Part shown: positions 1-12,266 of the stretch, piece after piece
Layout of the letters: each line of letters begins with the position of its first letter
Position numbering within the stretch: the first letter of the stretch is position 1
NCBI RefSeq assembly: GCF_000091045.1
Contig: NC_006670.1
Coordinates: 1,570,701 to 1,600,700, forward strand
Direction: 5' to 3'
DNA length: 30,000 bases
From: Cryptococcus deneoformans JEC21
Lineage: Eukaryota; Basidiomycota; Tremellomycetes; Tremellales; Cryptococcaceae
Notes under the pieces: model-generated
Database searches by the model: none
What the model was told of the DNA's origin: nothing
The model's input: the letters and a program-made list of their open reading frames with translations, nothing else
Program-made: the position numbers and the translations under genes

Positions 1-1329
1 TCAAGGACGGAGAGATCCTCGCCAGGGTTGACTATGCTAGCGTTGTAAGTTATGTTACCTGGCCAATACCAAGCATTAGTCTGTCGCTGACTTCCCTGTC
101 TTTGCAACACTCAGGATCCCACAATGCGAGGTTGGATAAACGAGGGCCGTTCCTACATGCCACCAGTGGAAATTGGGGCAGCAATGCGAGCAAATGGTCT
201 CGGCACTGTCATTGCCTCCAAAGCTAAGGATTTCAAGGCTGGTGACAAGGTAAGACGTTGTTCCCGGCGAATGTTTCGAGCCTGTTGACCACGAGCTTAG
301 GTGCTTGGCCTTTTGAACTGGCAAGAGTATTACGTTGGCCCCACTGAAGGCCTTACAAAAAGAGAGTGGGTAATATACTTAGTTCTTATGGTGAGCGCTG
401 ATGAAATCACCAGGACGCCTGAGGGAGCTAGGGACGTTGACCACCTTGGTCTTTTCGGCATGACCGGTTTAACCGCCTACTTTGTGAGTATTGAAATCCT
501 TGACATTTGTAATTTTTCTAAAAGTAGCATACTCATGTTTGCGCTCCTAGGGTATGATCGAAGTTGGCAAGGTTAAGGATGGAGATCATGTCGTTATCTC
601 TGGTGCCGCTGGCGCAGTCGGTCTAGTCAGTTATGTTTCAGTTACCCATTAAGTCATTGTTAATAGGCCGACTTAAATTACGATCATAGGTCGCAACACA
701 AATCGCTCTAGCCCACCCCAATTGCAAGGTTACCGTCATTGCCGGCTCGAAAGAAAAGCTTGATTATCTGAAGAAGCTCGGAGCTCATAACGCCCTCAAC
801 TACAAAGATGATGACTTCAAGGAACAATTCAAGAAAGTTGGTCTCATTGACGTCTACTTTGACAACGGTGAGTCACATCACTCAAGGTCCAAAATTGCCA
901 ATAACACTTCTCAGTCGGCGGTAAAATCCTCGACATGGCCCTTGCCCAGCTCAACCCATTCGCCCGAATCGTTGCATGCGGTGCTATTTCCCAGTACAAG
1001 TGAGTACTACCATGATGACCCAAAAAACTGGTGTCTAATTCATTGTCATCAGTGCCACCGTCCCCGACCCCATCTATAACTATTTCAACATCATTTCCAT
1101 GAAGGCCACTATGCGAGGATTCATTGTTTTCCAATTCGCTGACCGCTTTCCGGAGGGTATTAAGTATCTTTCCGACCTTGTCAAGAAGGGCAAGATGGAG
1201 TTCAACTATCATATCATTGATGGGTTGGACAGTTGCGTGCAGGCGTTGAGGGAGATGTTTGAGGGGAAAAACCTGGGCAAAACCGTTGTTCGAGTTTCAA
1301 ACGAAGCTGCCAAAGGCAGTAAGCTCTAA
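1..1329 (+). CDS. Zinc-independent MDR family NADP(H)-dependent oxidoreductase (5' partial)
   Basis: C-terminal part of a medium-chain dehydrogenase/reductase of the prostaglandin-reductase / leukotriene-B4-dehydrogenase / alkenal double-bond reductase type. This family reduces activated C=C bonds with NADPH, usually in the cytosol. Exons I read: <1-44, 115-249, 301-365, 414-483, 551-625, 690-867, 915-999 and 1053-1329; phases agree throughout. Seen: DHLGLFGMTGLTAYFGM, the nucleotide-binding glycine motif SGAAGAVG followed by a Rossmann fold, then a DNVGG segment and the family-typical C-terminus. No catalytic zinc ligands are visible, as expected for this subfamily. The 5' end lies outside the window. 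The 366-413 intron uses a GTGGGT donor chosen by phase, because an unspliced reading inserts 16 non-family residues. The exact substrate cannot be told from sequence. Confidence 0.88.
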
Positions 1330-1809
1330 AATATAGGAAGCTGGTGTCTGTTTGGTTCAGTCTCGATGCACCAGTAGGGCGCAGTATATATCATCAGTAT
1401 GAATAAATTGGATAAAGCCCTTTCGAATATTTCGCATATCAGCGCATGGCGCATCGATCCTTCATTCGATGCAACCAATCGCATCGATTCATGTCCCTTT
1501 CGACGTATCTGCGAGCACTGTGGAAGGCTTTATGGTAATGACCATCCCAATTCATAGAGTGAGTGGCTTCCAATATTTATCTGAACTGTCGAGGATTGTT
1601 GTGCCGAACTTCATGTGGTCCGGTGTGCCATTATTATTGTCACGTGCCATCTCGCTGCATATCGGGCCACTCCGATATCCGTCTGGGGCTCTGGGCATAA
1701 TAGCGAGTATGATTACGTATTATCGGAATCGTTGTTGTCACTTTGTAAACCGCCATTCTTTCCGTCGTGTCCATAGCATCTAATAGTACTTGCAGCCGCC
1801 CTGCCCCCA
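1330..1809. other. Gene-free stretch: 3' UTR of the oxidoreductase and TAF7 promoter
   Basis: No gene is supported here. Visible motifs are a CCAAT box at 1475-1479, a CACGTG E-box palindrome at 1641-1646, and the octamer GCATCGAT twice, 30 bases apart (1451-1458 and 1481-1488). These could belong to the TAF7 promoter, but none is proven. A 104-codon ORF at 1469-1783 shows no family signature and is probably chance. Confidence 0.4.
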
Positions 1810-4324
1810 ATGGACCCTCACCAGATACCCACACCCAATACTGCTGACCCAGGTCACTCATCCATCACCTTTTCTTCCGAGCCATATCCTCCAGAACACA
1901 CTCCGACCTTCACCGTCCCAGCAGCGCCCCCTGCGTCATTCGCTTCTGCAGATGCTGGTCCGTCTCCTCGAATTTCTGCCGAACAAATTGGTGCAGAATT
2001 ATCTGGATATTCGTATCAAAATACAGGGGACGCAAATGGGTTAGCACGAGGGCGAGGTAGGGGCCGGGGAAGAGGCAGGGGAAGAGGATCTCGAGGCGGC
2101 CGAGGATCAAGAGGTGCTCGAGGCGGGATGCGGGCTTCTACTAGGTTATCTGAAAGAAATGCGTCTGGGAGTGGAGGAGTTGCAAAGCTTAAGCTTTCAT
2201 TCAAATCTGGTGGGGTGACAGAAGCCTCTGGTGGAAGAATGTCAAGTTTTTTGGGCGAGTATGATCGAGAATTGGACGAAAATCCAGAAGAGCCGCTGTG
2301 CTTTGAAGAGCAATTCATCTTGAGGGTCCCGAAAGATGTTGCCGAAGGAAAAAATGGCGTTACGGGGTTGAGGGATATGGTCAAAGGCAAGGGCAAAGGT
2401 CTGGACGGTGTTGAATTCAAATTTCTAGGTGGGTTTCGTTGCATGAACACGCTGTTTGCGAAAAGGTAACGTGTAAACTATTAGATCCCCGTAGAGCGGC
2501 CTTCAAAGTCAACAATATGACATATGCTGCTAAACTCGTCGACCTTCCCAATATCATTGAAGCCCAAAAGACTTTCGATAGCCGACATTTGTTCAAGATT
2601 GCCGACATCTCTCAGATGCTAATTGTTGAAAATCCTGTGGCAGACGAGGCGTCCATAACGGAAAAACCGTTAAAGATAGATGAATACATTTGGCCGCACG
2701 GTATAACACCTCCAATGAAGCATGTCAGGAAGAGGAGATTCAGGAAGAGAATGAGTAGACTAGCGATTGAAGTCGTCGAAGAGTCGGTTGAGGATCTGCT
2801 GAAGAAAGATGATGAAGCAGAGGATACTGCTTTCGGTAAGCTATTTCATGAGCTCATTCCCTTTACATCCCGCTTACACAAGACAAACTCAGACTTGATA
2901 GAGGTTCATCAGGACCCAGATATTGATGATCAGTACTATATCGACTATGACCCTAATGGAACTTGGCAAAATTACAATCAAGGGGACATGGGGTCGGAGT
3001 ATGGTGGCTCAGAAATGTACGATGATCCTGGATCAGTTGCGCCGTCGCAGATGGAGGACTGGGGAGAAGGGGGGACGGATTGGGGTACAGAAATGGGCGA
3101 TGAAGGTGAAGGAGACTACGAAAGAGGGGAAGAAGACGATGGGGATGATGGCACTCTCGATCAGTACGCTTTTCAAAATGTGCACACGAAATTTGCTGAC
3201 CAATGAATCTACAGAGAGCTTGCAGCTGCTCTTATGGAGGGCACAGGTGGTGTAAGTTTAGTATCCTCTGACATCCTTTTCGTGGGAAATTCTAATAATC
3301 GACCACGCATAGTCTGAATTCACGGGTATATCCGAGGATGATGGAGCCACAAGCGGATCTGAAGATGATGACGATGATGACGAAGGTGATAAATCAGAAT
3401 ATGACGAGGAGACCTTGGAGAAAAGAGCGAAGATCAAGCAATTTACAAGCGAGATCAAGGCCCTGGAAGCAGTCATTGATAAGAAACGTGCTGGTTTCAC
3501 AGGTGGTAATCCTATTATGGTCGTACGTATAGGTTACATGAGCTTTCTTTCGGTCGACTAATTTATTTTTTCCAACTACCTAGAAACGTTTCGAAGAAAC
3601 AATCGCCGGACTTCAAGCCGATGTCACTGCCAAAATTGGCGCAAGACAGGCCCTTGTCGATGAACTTGGAAAAGCTGAAGAGGGTGCCACAGTGGAAGCT
3701 GCCAATCAGAAAGAAAAGGCTGCTGAAGTTACCGCTGTAGGGGAGGGTGCCGAGCACAGGGACGTCAAAGAGTCTACCGTCACAACTGAGACTCCGATGG
3801 ATGTCGATCTTGATGAAGGTGGAGATGGCTATAGCGAAGCTCCAACGCCTGTAGCAGTTAAAGATGGTGAACAGGCTTCCTCGCCACATTATTCAGATGG
3901 GGACGACCTGTTTGGCGATGATGATGACGATGAAAACGCGGAGGCTGTCCAAGTTCATCATGGCGAAGGAGGTGTGGTCGAACAAGGTGATGACGAAGAA
4001 GATGAGATGGCTAGGCTTCTACGAGCGGAGCTCGATGGGTTGGATCCAAATGCTGTGGATGAGACACCTGATATGCCGGAAGATCAAGCACAGGTAGACG
4101 CCGCCGCATCTGCGGCATTGGATAGTTTTGCCATGTCTGACGCCTTTGGACAGTTCCCAGCGCAAGAAGACTCCGGTTCTCTTGGAGGTTTTGATTTCAC
4201 CGACGGCATGGAGCAGATCACAGTACCTGGGTTTGTGGAAGGAGGGGTAGGAAGAAGGCGTTTGGCAATGGGTGCCGAGGCCGGCGATATAGAGGATGAG
4301 AGTTCCGAGGATAGTGATGACTGA
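1810..4324 (+). CDS. TAF7: Transcription initiation factor TFIID subunit 7 (TAF7/TAFII55)
   Basis: TFIID subunit acting in RNA polymerase II preinitiation complexes in the nucleus. Exons 1810-2428, 2485-2835, 2893-3163, 3215-3251, 3313-3522 and 3584-4324 join in frame to 742 aa. The conserved TAFII55 N-terminal domain spans about residues 165-298: it opens with EEQFILRVP, continues through NNMTYAAKLVDLPNIIEAQK and the FKIADISQML core, and closes with EYIWPHGITPP and a basic KRRFRKRM block. These blocks match the human and yeast family well. Before it, residues about 79-105 are an RG/RGG tract; after it is a long Asp/Glu-rich tail with a probable coiled coil (residues about 440-520). The 37-base fourth exon is needed for phase. 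Its 3' end converges with the LRR gene, leaving 119 bases between stops. Confidence 0.93.
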
Positions 4325-4443
4325 TATGCCACAATGACAATGTTGTACGAATGTTTAGATGGATAATAGTATCGAGTACAGAATATGCATACAAGTCCAA
4401 TGCAACCGCGACTAATAATGTGAAACATCTGTTTTCATGCACC

Positions 4444-6266
4444 TCACCACTCTCCAACGCCAAGCCCAGTACTCTCGCTTTCTTTTTCCTTCTCTGCAGT
4501 CTTTCCCTTCCCGAATACCTCCTTCAAATCCACGCCTCCTGTAGATTCCTTGCCAACCAGACCCTTTGCTTGGATTTTCTTCCTCTTATGAGTGCTCAAC
4601 TTGACTTCCCCGCCATCTTTGTTTACCTCAATGAGACCCACAACAGCAGATTTCTCCTTGCGATAATCGTTGATGTTGGATGCGTTCTCCTGGTGCGGTA
4701 ACCGATGTAGCTCTTTAGGATCAGCTGCAGGAGCATTGAGAGTGTTGGTGATAGTGTTAGGTATGGAAGTAGATGAAGACGCGTAAGGAGCACTTTCGTG
4801 CTTCTTTCTCTTTTTAGGCACGTCCAGCTTGGTTTGTCTGTTCGTCACTGTCTCAACGGTTTGGTCGCCATGCTTCCTTTTCCTTGAAGAAGGTACACTA
4901 TCACTGACATCCGTCTTTTCTCCCTTGAACAGCTTTGGCTTGTTCGCACCCTTATCTGTCGCTTGCTTCGTGTCGCCATCCTCCTCGGCCTTCGTCACTT
5001 GACCCCATTTCCTCATCTTCCCACTGCCTACATTTGCTCCCGAAGGTTTCATTTGGCCCTCTTTTCTTTCCCTTGCTCTCCTGTCGGCCTTGCTTTCCGA
5101 TCTCTCGCCTTTTCTCTTTCTTTCCACAACACGATGCGCATCAATGATCTGCAGATTGGGTAGATCGGGTGAAGCTTGTAAAAGCTCAGAATATTGGGGA
5201 TGTGTAGTGGCGATAGGATTCGAGTGAAGGGAAAGAGAGCGAAGGTGTGGCCAAAGTGGCTTACGCTTGGACGCGGTGAGACCAAACAATGAAGCGATCG
5301 CATGATAAGCGAGGGAGCAGTTTCCAAGATCAAGGACTTGCAGGCCATCTCCGTATTGAGGGGAGCCACCTTGCCCTTTTCCAACGACCGACATATCACC
5401 TTTACCCCAAGAAGATATGTGTGAAGGAAGAATAGTCAAGTTGGGGAGATTGTTCATCTTGACATCTCGAAGTAGGGGAAGCGACGATAGATTTGGAAGG
5501 GAAGAAGCGGCCAGACGAGGGCAGTGTGAGAATGTGAGTTTTGAAAGATGATGAAGATTTGATAACGTCGAGGGAAGGGACACCAGATTGGGAGAGTGAG
5601 AAGCAACTATGAATAAAAGACGGATTAATATACAATGAAAAAGGGGAACGGTTTGAACGACATACTGAGTGAATTGAGGTCTGTCCAAGCCCCAACTACT
5701 TCTTCATCAAGTTCCGTCCATTCATTGTTCATAGCAACGATAGCTTTGAGTTTCGATAAGCTCTTAAGGGCCACAGGAAGCTTTTTAAGCCCACAACCGC
5801 TGATGTTGAGCACTGCATATCTCATTAGTGAACAACTTCGGTGTATGCTAACTGCAAAATCGGATTCACCAGTTAGCTCAGATAAAGTACCAACCGCCTC
5901 CCAGCCCTGCTGTATGGGGCAGTTGGCAAGGCTGAGCCATGTTACTCCCAGACCATTTAGCCAGGAGACATCTTTGGCTTCACTACCGCTCAAATCAATT
6001 CTGCGGACATTTTCGAGCTGCTCGGTAGGTGGAGGAAGAGCACAGGGTGCTTCTGAATATATTAGAGCAGCAGAAGTGCGAACTGCTTTCGGCTTGTACA
6101 AACTGGGATCCTTCGATTGCTCGCCTCTCTCAGGTCTCTTCTGTTTCTTGGGTCTCTGTTCCGGACCGACGGGTTTGCTTCGCTCCTCGAAGGCGGGAGG
6201 GTGGGCTGCAGAAGGCTTGATGTCTTTTTGAGACCTTTTCCTGCTCCTTGCTGCGCCTCTATCCAT
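4444..6266 (-). CDS. Leucine-rich-repeat protein with Lys-rich C-terminal tail
   Basis: Unrecognised conserved-type protein. Exons read 6266-5870, 5812-5666 and 5606-4444 (568 aa). The N-terminal 75 residues are basic (KKQKRPERGEQ and similar). LRRs follow from about residue 85 to 330, with repeats such as VRRIDLSGSEAKDV, VTWLSLANCPI, LNISGCGLKKLP, LQVLDLGNCSL and LRSLSLHSNPI. The last roughly 200 residues are highly charged, with several KRKR/KKRKK clusters that look like nuclear or nucleolar targeting signals. The LRR fold suggests a protein-binding scaffold, and the basic tails suggest a nuclear or nucleolar location; both are inference. It starts 199 bases from the divergent bL9m gene. 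ATG at 6266 is the first in-frame Met and begins MDRGAARSRKR. Confidence 0.8.
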
Positions 6267-6465
6267 ACTGAGGGTTGGAAGTACGATGTATAAATGTTTA
6301 GATGAGCAGGTGCGACTACTATGAGGCAGAATCGAATATTTACGAGTAAACAGGAGACCAGGTCACGTGATCCCGCTTTTTCCTCGAAACTCGCCCTCAT
6401 ACTCCGTCGCTATCCTCTCCAACAAAACGTCTTGTACATACATTTATGTCCATAACTCATAACCC

Positions 6466-7275
6466 ATGCTTCCCTCAAGCTCCAAAATACTCACATCATC
6501 AACATTCTCTTCCTTCAGGGCCTTCTCGGTACGCCTAAACCGGCTTGGACAGCAGCGTACTACTACTGACGCTTCGTTTAGACTACTTCCAGGTCCCTGA
6601 CAAAGAGAGAAGCCTTCGTCGAGCTTCTTCAAGATGTCCCAGGGCTAGGGAAAGGATGTAAGTCTCTATGCACTATCTGCGCTGCGCATTAAGGTGCTGA
6701 TCATGCCCAGATGATCGTCTTTTTGTCGCTCCCGGTAGGGCTAGAAATGATCTCGTGCCCGCAAGAAAGGCCCGATTTGTCGCTTTCAAAGATAATAAAC
6801 AACGCCAAATACTGAGAATGACTGTAAGGAAGTCTTAATTGGATACTTAGATAGTAACTGAATCCTGGTTTTGATATAGGAGGAAGAGCGAAAAGTCCAT
6901 TGGTTACAAGTCGAAGCTCCCGGGGCTACCCCCGAGAATCCACAAGCATCTTCAGAAGGTCCACAACAAACTCCTCAGCATCTCCTTGACTCCCTGTTTT
7001 TACTTCCCAATACTCTCCACTTCCCTCTTCGAACGGTTTCCCCTACTTCTCCCACTTTGCACGGATCTCTTAGTCTTTCCAACGTGTACGAAGTACTCGA
7101 AACCAACTACGGTTTGAGCTCAAAGGACGTAGAGGTTTCGTGGGTAGAGCAGGAAGCTGGAGCGAGAATGAAGGAGCTTGGGATCTGGAAGGCCTCGGTG
7201 AAGTTGAGAACGGGAGGTCAAGAGGAACAGACCGTGGACATCGAAGTCGACCGGCTGGTGTCAGGCGACGTTTAA
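6466..7275 (+). CDS. Mitochondrial large-subunit ribosomal protein bL9m
   Basis: Exons 6466-6528, 6582-6657, 6711-6823 and 6880-7275 give 215 aa. The N-terminus is Ser/Arg-rich without acids (MLPSSSKILTSS, then FRAFSTTSRSL), a typical mitochondrial presequence with a likely cleavage site near RAFSTT. Residues about 33-75 match the N-terminal domain of bacterial L9: FVELLQDVPGLGKG, then VAPGRARNDLVPARKA, corresponding to the L9 pattern of LxDVxxLGKxGD, VxxGYARNxLxPxxxA. The C-terminal half is divergent. The first intron was chosen by the CTGAC branch point and TAG acceptor at 6581; it restores frame between presequence and L9 domain. It should act in the mitoribosome at the L1-stalk base. It converges on the FUSC-like gene, with 148 bases between stops. 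Confidence 0.87.
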
Positions 7276-7423
7276 TTCGGGATTTTGTTCAGATCGATGG
7301 AGTGCGACATTGGTTTCATGAATGCATTGTTGTTAGAAGCGTAGCTGAATTATAACGAGACTGCATTATATAACACTCGACCACTAAGAAGTTTGTAAAA
7401 AAGCCTGAGTCCCAAACAGTGTT

Positions 7424-10400
7424 CTAGCGGCTGCGACAAGCTGTAATCAATTCATTAGCTTGCTTGAGGTCGCGACGCCTCGTCGATTGCCCACTCACTT
7501 CTTCTAGAATGCTGCACACTTCTCCCAATGCTTCATTTTCCGCCATCCCATACACGACTGCCAGCTCCGCCTGATAAGATTCGGTCAAGGACGGAACCCC
7601 GGGGGCTTGCACGGTACCCCCGTTTCCTGCGCTGCCGTTCGTAGCTTGTTTCCGCAAGGCCAATAGATGTCTGGCATGCTCCTCTGTCACATCCATGAGT
7701 TCTGACAAAGGAATACGAGGAGAAGGCAAGAATTGCAGGAGAGGGCTTCGAGAACCAAAGGCATGACTGCAAGACCAGAGATTAATCAATACAGTTGATA
7801 TCTGACATTGCACAAGTTTAGCGCAGGGCTGGTACTAGTTATCAGTAACTTCAAGAAAAACACCTACCAGCTCTCTCCGGATAGGCAACACATCAAGAAC
7901 GGTCTCTTTTCTCGGTACACCAAATCGTAAAATCCGTGTCTCAATAAGAATCTCCAATAAACGTTCGCTAGCATCGATGATTTCGGAGTATAACTTGATT
8001 GGCCGGGGGAGAAGAGAAACTTCTTGCCTTTGGACTGCCACCAAAGCACGCCCCAATTGAAAGTCCCGCTATAATCGAGTCAAATACAACAAACGGACAT
8101 AGTGCAAATCGAATTACCTTGAGTTTGGCTTCTAGTTGCTCGTATTGTTTGTCATCTGCGTAGTAAACGAGCGACGACCGCACCAGATCTCTACTCGTTT
8201 GTTCAGACCTACCATCGCCATATCAAGGACATATCAACACTTAGCACTTACCGGCTCATACGAAGATCTAGAATATAGTAATTGGATCAGCGACATCGCA
8301 GGCATCTAAAGATTATTTGCTCACAGTATTCCGTCAGATGTGTTAACATGCTGGCCGCAACTCGGAAATATTGGACTCTAGCGTGCACAGGCCAGATCCA
8401 GGTGCCTACCAAAACTGCGGCGGCAGTACCGATCATGATGTCGACGAATCTGTTCCAAGCTAAGTAGAAATCAGATTGACCTTCTGCCAGGCCGAGATAT
8501 GGGATGAACAGAATGGGAGGAAGAGTGATGCCGCTGAGATGTTCGCTTTAGTCTCAAATCGATCCATGAACCGAGTCACTCACGTTGCGACTCCGAGGCC
8601 CGGTAACGAAGCAAATAAGACATTGTATGATATGGGGACTGAGCAAGCTGTGGCGAGGACCACAAGACCATACGCATTTCTCTTGGCAATGACAACGCAC
8701 TTTATGGGTGCTATCTCAGCGGATGAAGTTATGAATCTGAACTTGCAACTTACAACATAACCCATGATAGCACCAATAAAGGTCCCCAGACCTCGAAGAA
8801 ATCCCACTTTCAGAATTGCACCAGTGGTATCTTCCAGTACAAACATATAACTGACAACCATCCATCCTCCTCGAGAGGTATCATACCAATGCCGGGCTGA
8901 ATTATCTGCAGGCATCCAAGCAGGGACAGATAGAAGACAGATCCCAGCCGCTAGTTTGATGCTGAATAGGACGTGTCGTGAGTGTTTGATGGTGTGCATT
9001 GCGCGTGATAAGGTAATACGAGCTGCTCAACGTCAGGGAAGGATCAAAGGTACATCCGAACGACTTACCCTTGACGACTCTACGTTGGTTCCACAATAAC
9101 TTCCACGCTCTTTGGATGCTATATTTTGGTCCAGTAATCGAAGATGCTGAATGAGATTGGTGAAGCATGGCGGTAACAAAATCCATGTCTTGATACTCTT
9201 TGAGCTCATCAAAGGGCTGCTCTTCCTCAGACACCAGATCATTCTCTACGCCTGTTCAATTTTAATAGTAAGCTTGACAAGCCTTCTGTCTCGGAGAATC
9301 ATTGGACGAGCTTACTTTTGCCATCTGCCGCAACAGTAACGTCATCTTGACGATTGACCCACAACAGACGCAATGAGGCAAGCCAAACATTTGAGGGTCT
9401 TTTGTAGTCTGGAGCGTTCAAAATCGTCTCCGTTAAACTCTGCACATCTCTCGCTAAATCAAGGAGAGCTGTCATATAGAACGCGAGACGGTATCGATCG
9501 CGATTATGAAGTACGCTTTTTACTTCGGGCGTCTCAGAAAAGGTAACACGATGTTCTACCGGGCTATCCACACGACTGGGCGGAATATCGGAAGTATTTG
9601 TGAGGCTGAAGCGCCCAGATTGATCAGGATCAACGTCACCAAGCAAAGATCCGAGAGTTCGTTGGATATGAAGCAATTCTTCTTCAAGAGATCGTTTCCA
9701 CTCCTGCAAGTTTCGAGAGGAAACTACGTCCGCCTCCCCTTCTGCGGGGGTGACCACAGACCAGCCAAACTTGCTAGGCAGCACTTGGTCGATGGAATGT
9801 AGAGCTTTTACCATAACCAACAAGAGCCGATCGCTCCTATCTTTTAGCCCGGGCCTGCTTGACAAGGCGAGGTTAGGACTAACATCTCTTGGATGATTAT
9901 AATTGGCCAAATGCCGGGGTTTTCGTCTAGTCAAGTTTTCCATATTCAGGTCAACTTCAGAAGAGGCGGAGTCACTGTGTTTATGACGGAAGTGGTTGAA
10001 GCTTTTGCGACGGTGATGGGGTGACGGGGGTGCGCTGGGAGGGAAAGATTTGTGCAAGGCCGCTTGGATTCGTTCGCCGGGGATATGACTAGTGGGGCCT
10101 AAAAGTGGATTTCGGGCCATACGCTGGAGGGCTTTTATTACGGCAGGAAGTGCAGAAAATTGCCCCTCTACCCGGGGTGTTGTTCTTAAATAAGATGCAC
10201 TAGAAGACTGAAGGTTGGAGATAGTGGTTTTGAGCTTTTTTGCAAGTTGATCCTGCGTTGGAGGGCGGATATCCTGCATTTGTGCCTCAATTCTCTTGGC
10301 ACTTGTTGGGGATTCCGAGTCACCGTCTTCTGTTGCGGGCAAAGAGCCATCACCGAATATATGATGGAATGATAGAGGTAGTAATATACAGATATTTTTG

Positions 10401-11207
10401 ATGGACTCTTTGACCTCGGATCCAAACTGATGAGATAACGAATGATGAGGCGCAAAAACCACGGTAACCAAAAGTGGCAAGATGCCAGAAAAAACGACCA
10501 CATAAAATTGTTCAAGAAACAATGATGCTGACATCTACAGGCAGGTGATGAAAAGGAAGCAATTAGGAGCAATTCGATAGAAATTTGCAAGGTTTGAAGG
10601 CAAATTACTCACATGTAGAATAGATTGCTGACTGGTAAGCATGAAAATAGGAAAGAACACCATGATTTTGCTAAATGCATTGAGGCGCCTTGCATAGCTT
10701 CTTACAAGACCGGCTATGCACGAATTAAGGGTCATTGCATTCCAAAGAAAATCATTGCACTCACAAGCAATACACAAAAGGGCTAACCCGACGCCCAGAA
10801 TGGCCCTGGCTTGGTTAGAATCAGCACCGTACCGCCGTCCACACCAGGCGGCCACTGCTAGTGTTCCGTTCGACCATCCAATTCCTATTGTACCTCCAGC
10901 TATGCCGAGCACTGCAATTTTCTTTTAGCCTCTATAAATGTTGACTTGCGTCATATTTTTCTGGCTGACCTGTTGCTTCGATTTGTGGGCCAATACGACC
11001 TTGAGGGAAAAAGAAAATCAATGAAGATGTATAGACAAGAAAGCCCCATCTAGAGGCACATTGTGGTCAGTTAATGGGGCTACTGACGTACAGGCCAACT
11101 CACTCCCCGCATATCCGCGCCCATGGTTTGACAGCGGCAGTGACAAAACAAAGAAATGCAGTGAGTGTTGCAATGCCCAAAGGTCGTAATCGGGCGGTCC
11201 AGTCCAT
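7424..11207 (-). CDS. FUSC/aromatic-acid-exporter-like multi-pass membrane protein (DUF2421 family)
   Basis: Large fungal membrane protein of the group carrying an ER-transporter-like 6TM N-terminal domain, a central FUSC-like domain and a C-terminal DUF2421 (ArAE_2) domain; relatives are linked to brefeldin A sensitivity or organic-acid export. Exons: 11207-11104, 11049-10970, 10911-10613, 10534-9316, 9251-9069, 9022-8754, 8699-8584, 8533-8325, 8267-8252, 8190-8118, 8068-7868 and 7801-7424, total 1048 aa in frame. Seen: N-terminal TM helices including FFFPQGRIGPQIEATVLG; a hydrophilic loop of about 300 residues; a second TM block (GGWMVVSYMFVLEDTTGAIL, GTFIGAIMGYV, PPILFIPYLG, GTAAAVLVGTWIWPVHAR); then a soluble tail with QFLPSPRIPLSELMD. 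The 16-base ninth exon is a microexon. The 8700-8753 intron uses an AAG acceptor and is the least certain junction. Substrate unknown. Confidence 0.85.
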
Positions 11208-12266
11208 ATTTCGGCGGTTCACAGAAAGTGGCTATATCCGATGGGTTTAAATACAGGGGTCCATGATGTGTTGAGTGGTAATGGCAGAATTTTATGGATG
11301 TAGTAAGGTCTGGCTTGCGTGAACCTTTCGCTGTAAGGGTGAAATCGCTCCTCAAACGATAAATAGATCATCCGCCGAACTCCGTCCCTAATAAAAGCGC
11401 ACGTAATATAATTAAATCAAAAAAAAAAGCAGATACTTTACATAATTGAGAAATATAGAAACATTCATTGGTTACTCCAACTATACTCGGTCCGTCGGTA
11501 CGGTAACACCGAAAATATCAATCATATCAACTGGCGGGCTGCAGCTCATGCTCAACTCCTATAACAAAGCCTTTTTTATCAACCCACCAAGTCACGGAAG
11601 TAAGGCTACGAGGACTAGTCCTTTGGAAAAGCTGTTTTCCTCTTGCTCTTGCTAATCACCTCAAAAAAAGGACTTGTCATCATGTCATTATGCATGAAAA
11701 CGTTCCGGTTTCCAAGTGTCATTACCCTCGGCTTTAGCTGCTAATAAAAGATGTTCAAATCCTTTCAAGAGATCCGTCTTTCAGTAATCGCTGGCTGGCA
11801 AGGCTCATTGTCTGTGGTGCTGGAGAGGAGCTAGAAGTCGTTGTTTTTACCGCAATAATATAAAAAGATGGTCATTGATGCTGAGCAAGTATTGAATATC
11901 TGTCGACTCGCTAAAGTGAAGAAGATTGGAATGAGTACAAATGTACGTTTTGAACAACGTCACTTTCCTCCTTAATAACAAGAGACTTTTCAGACTGTTC
12001 GCCGCCCAATGGTTCTTCCGTCCTCGCCCCCTCAGGCTAAACCAGCTATATGGTCGTTTCTCATTGTTCTCCTTCTGCTCAAGCCGCTGTCACTCTTATT
12101 CAGAATTAATAGTACGGATGTTCCCCCAAATCGATTAGAGTTTAATGATTTTTGGGTAGCGGGTAGTAGCCGACTGTGCGGGGGTTCGATGACTGACGAG
12201 CAGAGATAAGAGAAGGGGAACAGGTTGATTCATACACACCGGCTATCGTCTCGAGAAATTTTTGTA
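11208..12266. other. Gene-free AT-rich stretch between the FUSC-like and bZIP genes
   Basis: This interval of 1059 bases should hold the promoter of the leftward FUSC-like gene and the 3' UTR of the leftward bZIP gene. It has A and T tracts (for example near 11420) and no recognisable coding signature. ORFs at 11446-11655, 11941-12138 and 12009-12209 on the plus strand are 65-69 codons. The last has one hydrophobic stretch but no family resemblance or splice context, so I do not call it a gene. No tRNA-like or repeat structure was recognised. Confidence 0.45.

Noticed and set aside
1469..1783. ORF of 104 codons before TAF7 (+)
   Set aside because: No domain, no Cryptococcus-like intron pattern, and it lies in the promoter/UTR space; likely chance.
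5635..6231. 198-codon ORF antisense to the LRR gene (+)
   Set aside because: It reads through the opposite strand of well-supported LRR exons and two introns; no independent support.
12009..12209. 66-codon ORF with a hydrophobic stretch (+)
   Set aside because: It overlaps another short ORF in a different frame in AT-rich non-coding DNA; no similarity or expression signal visible.
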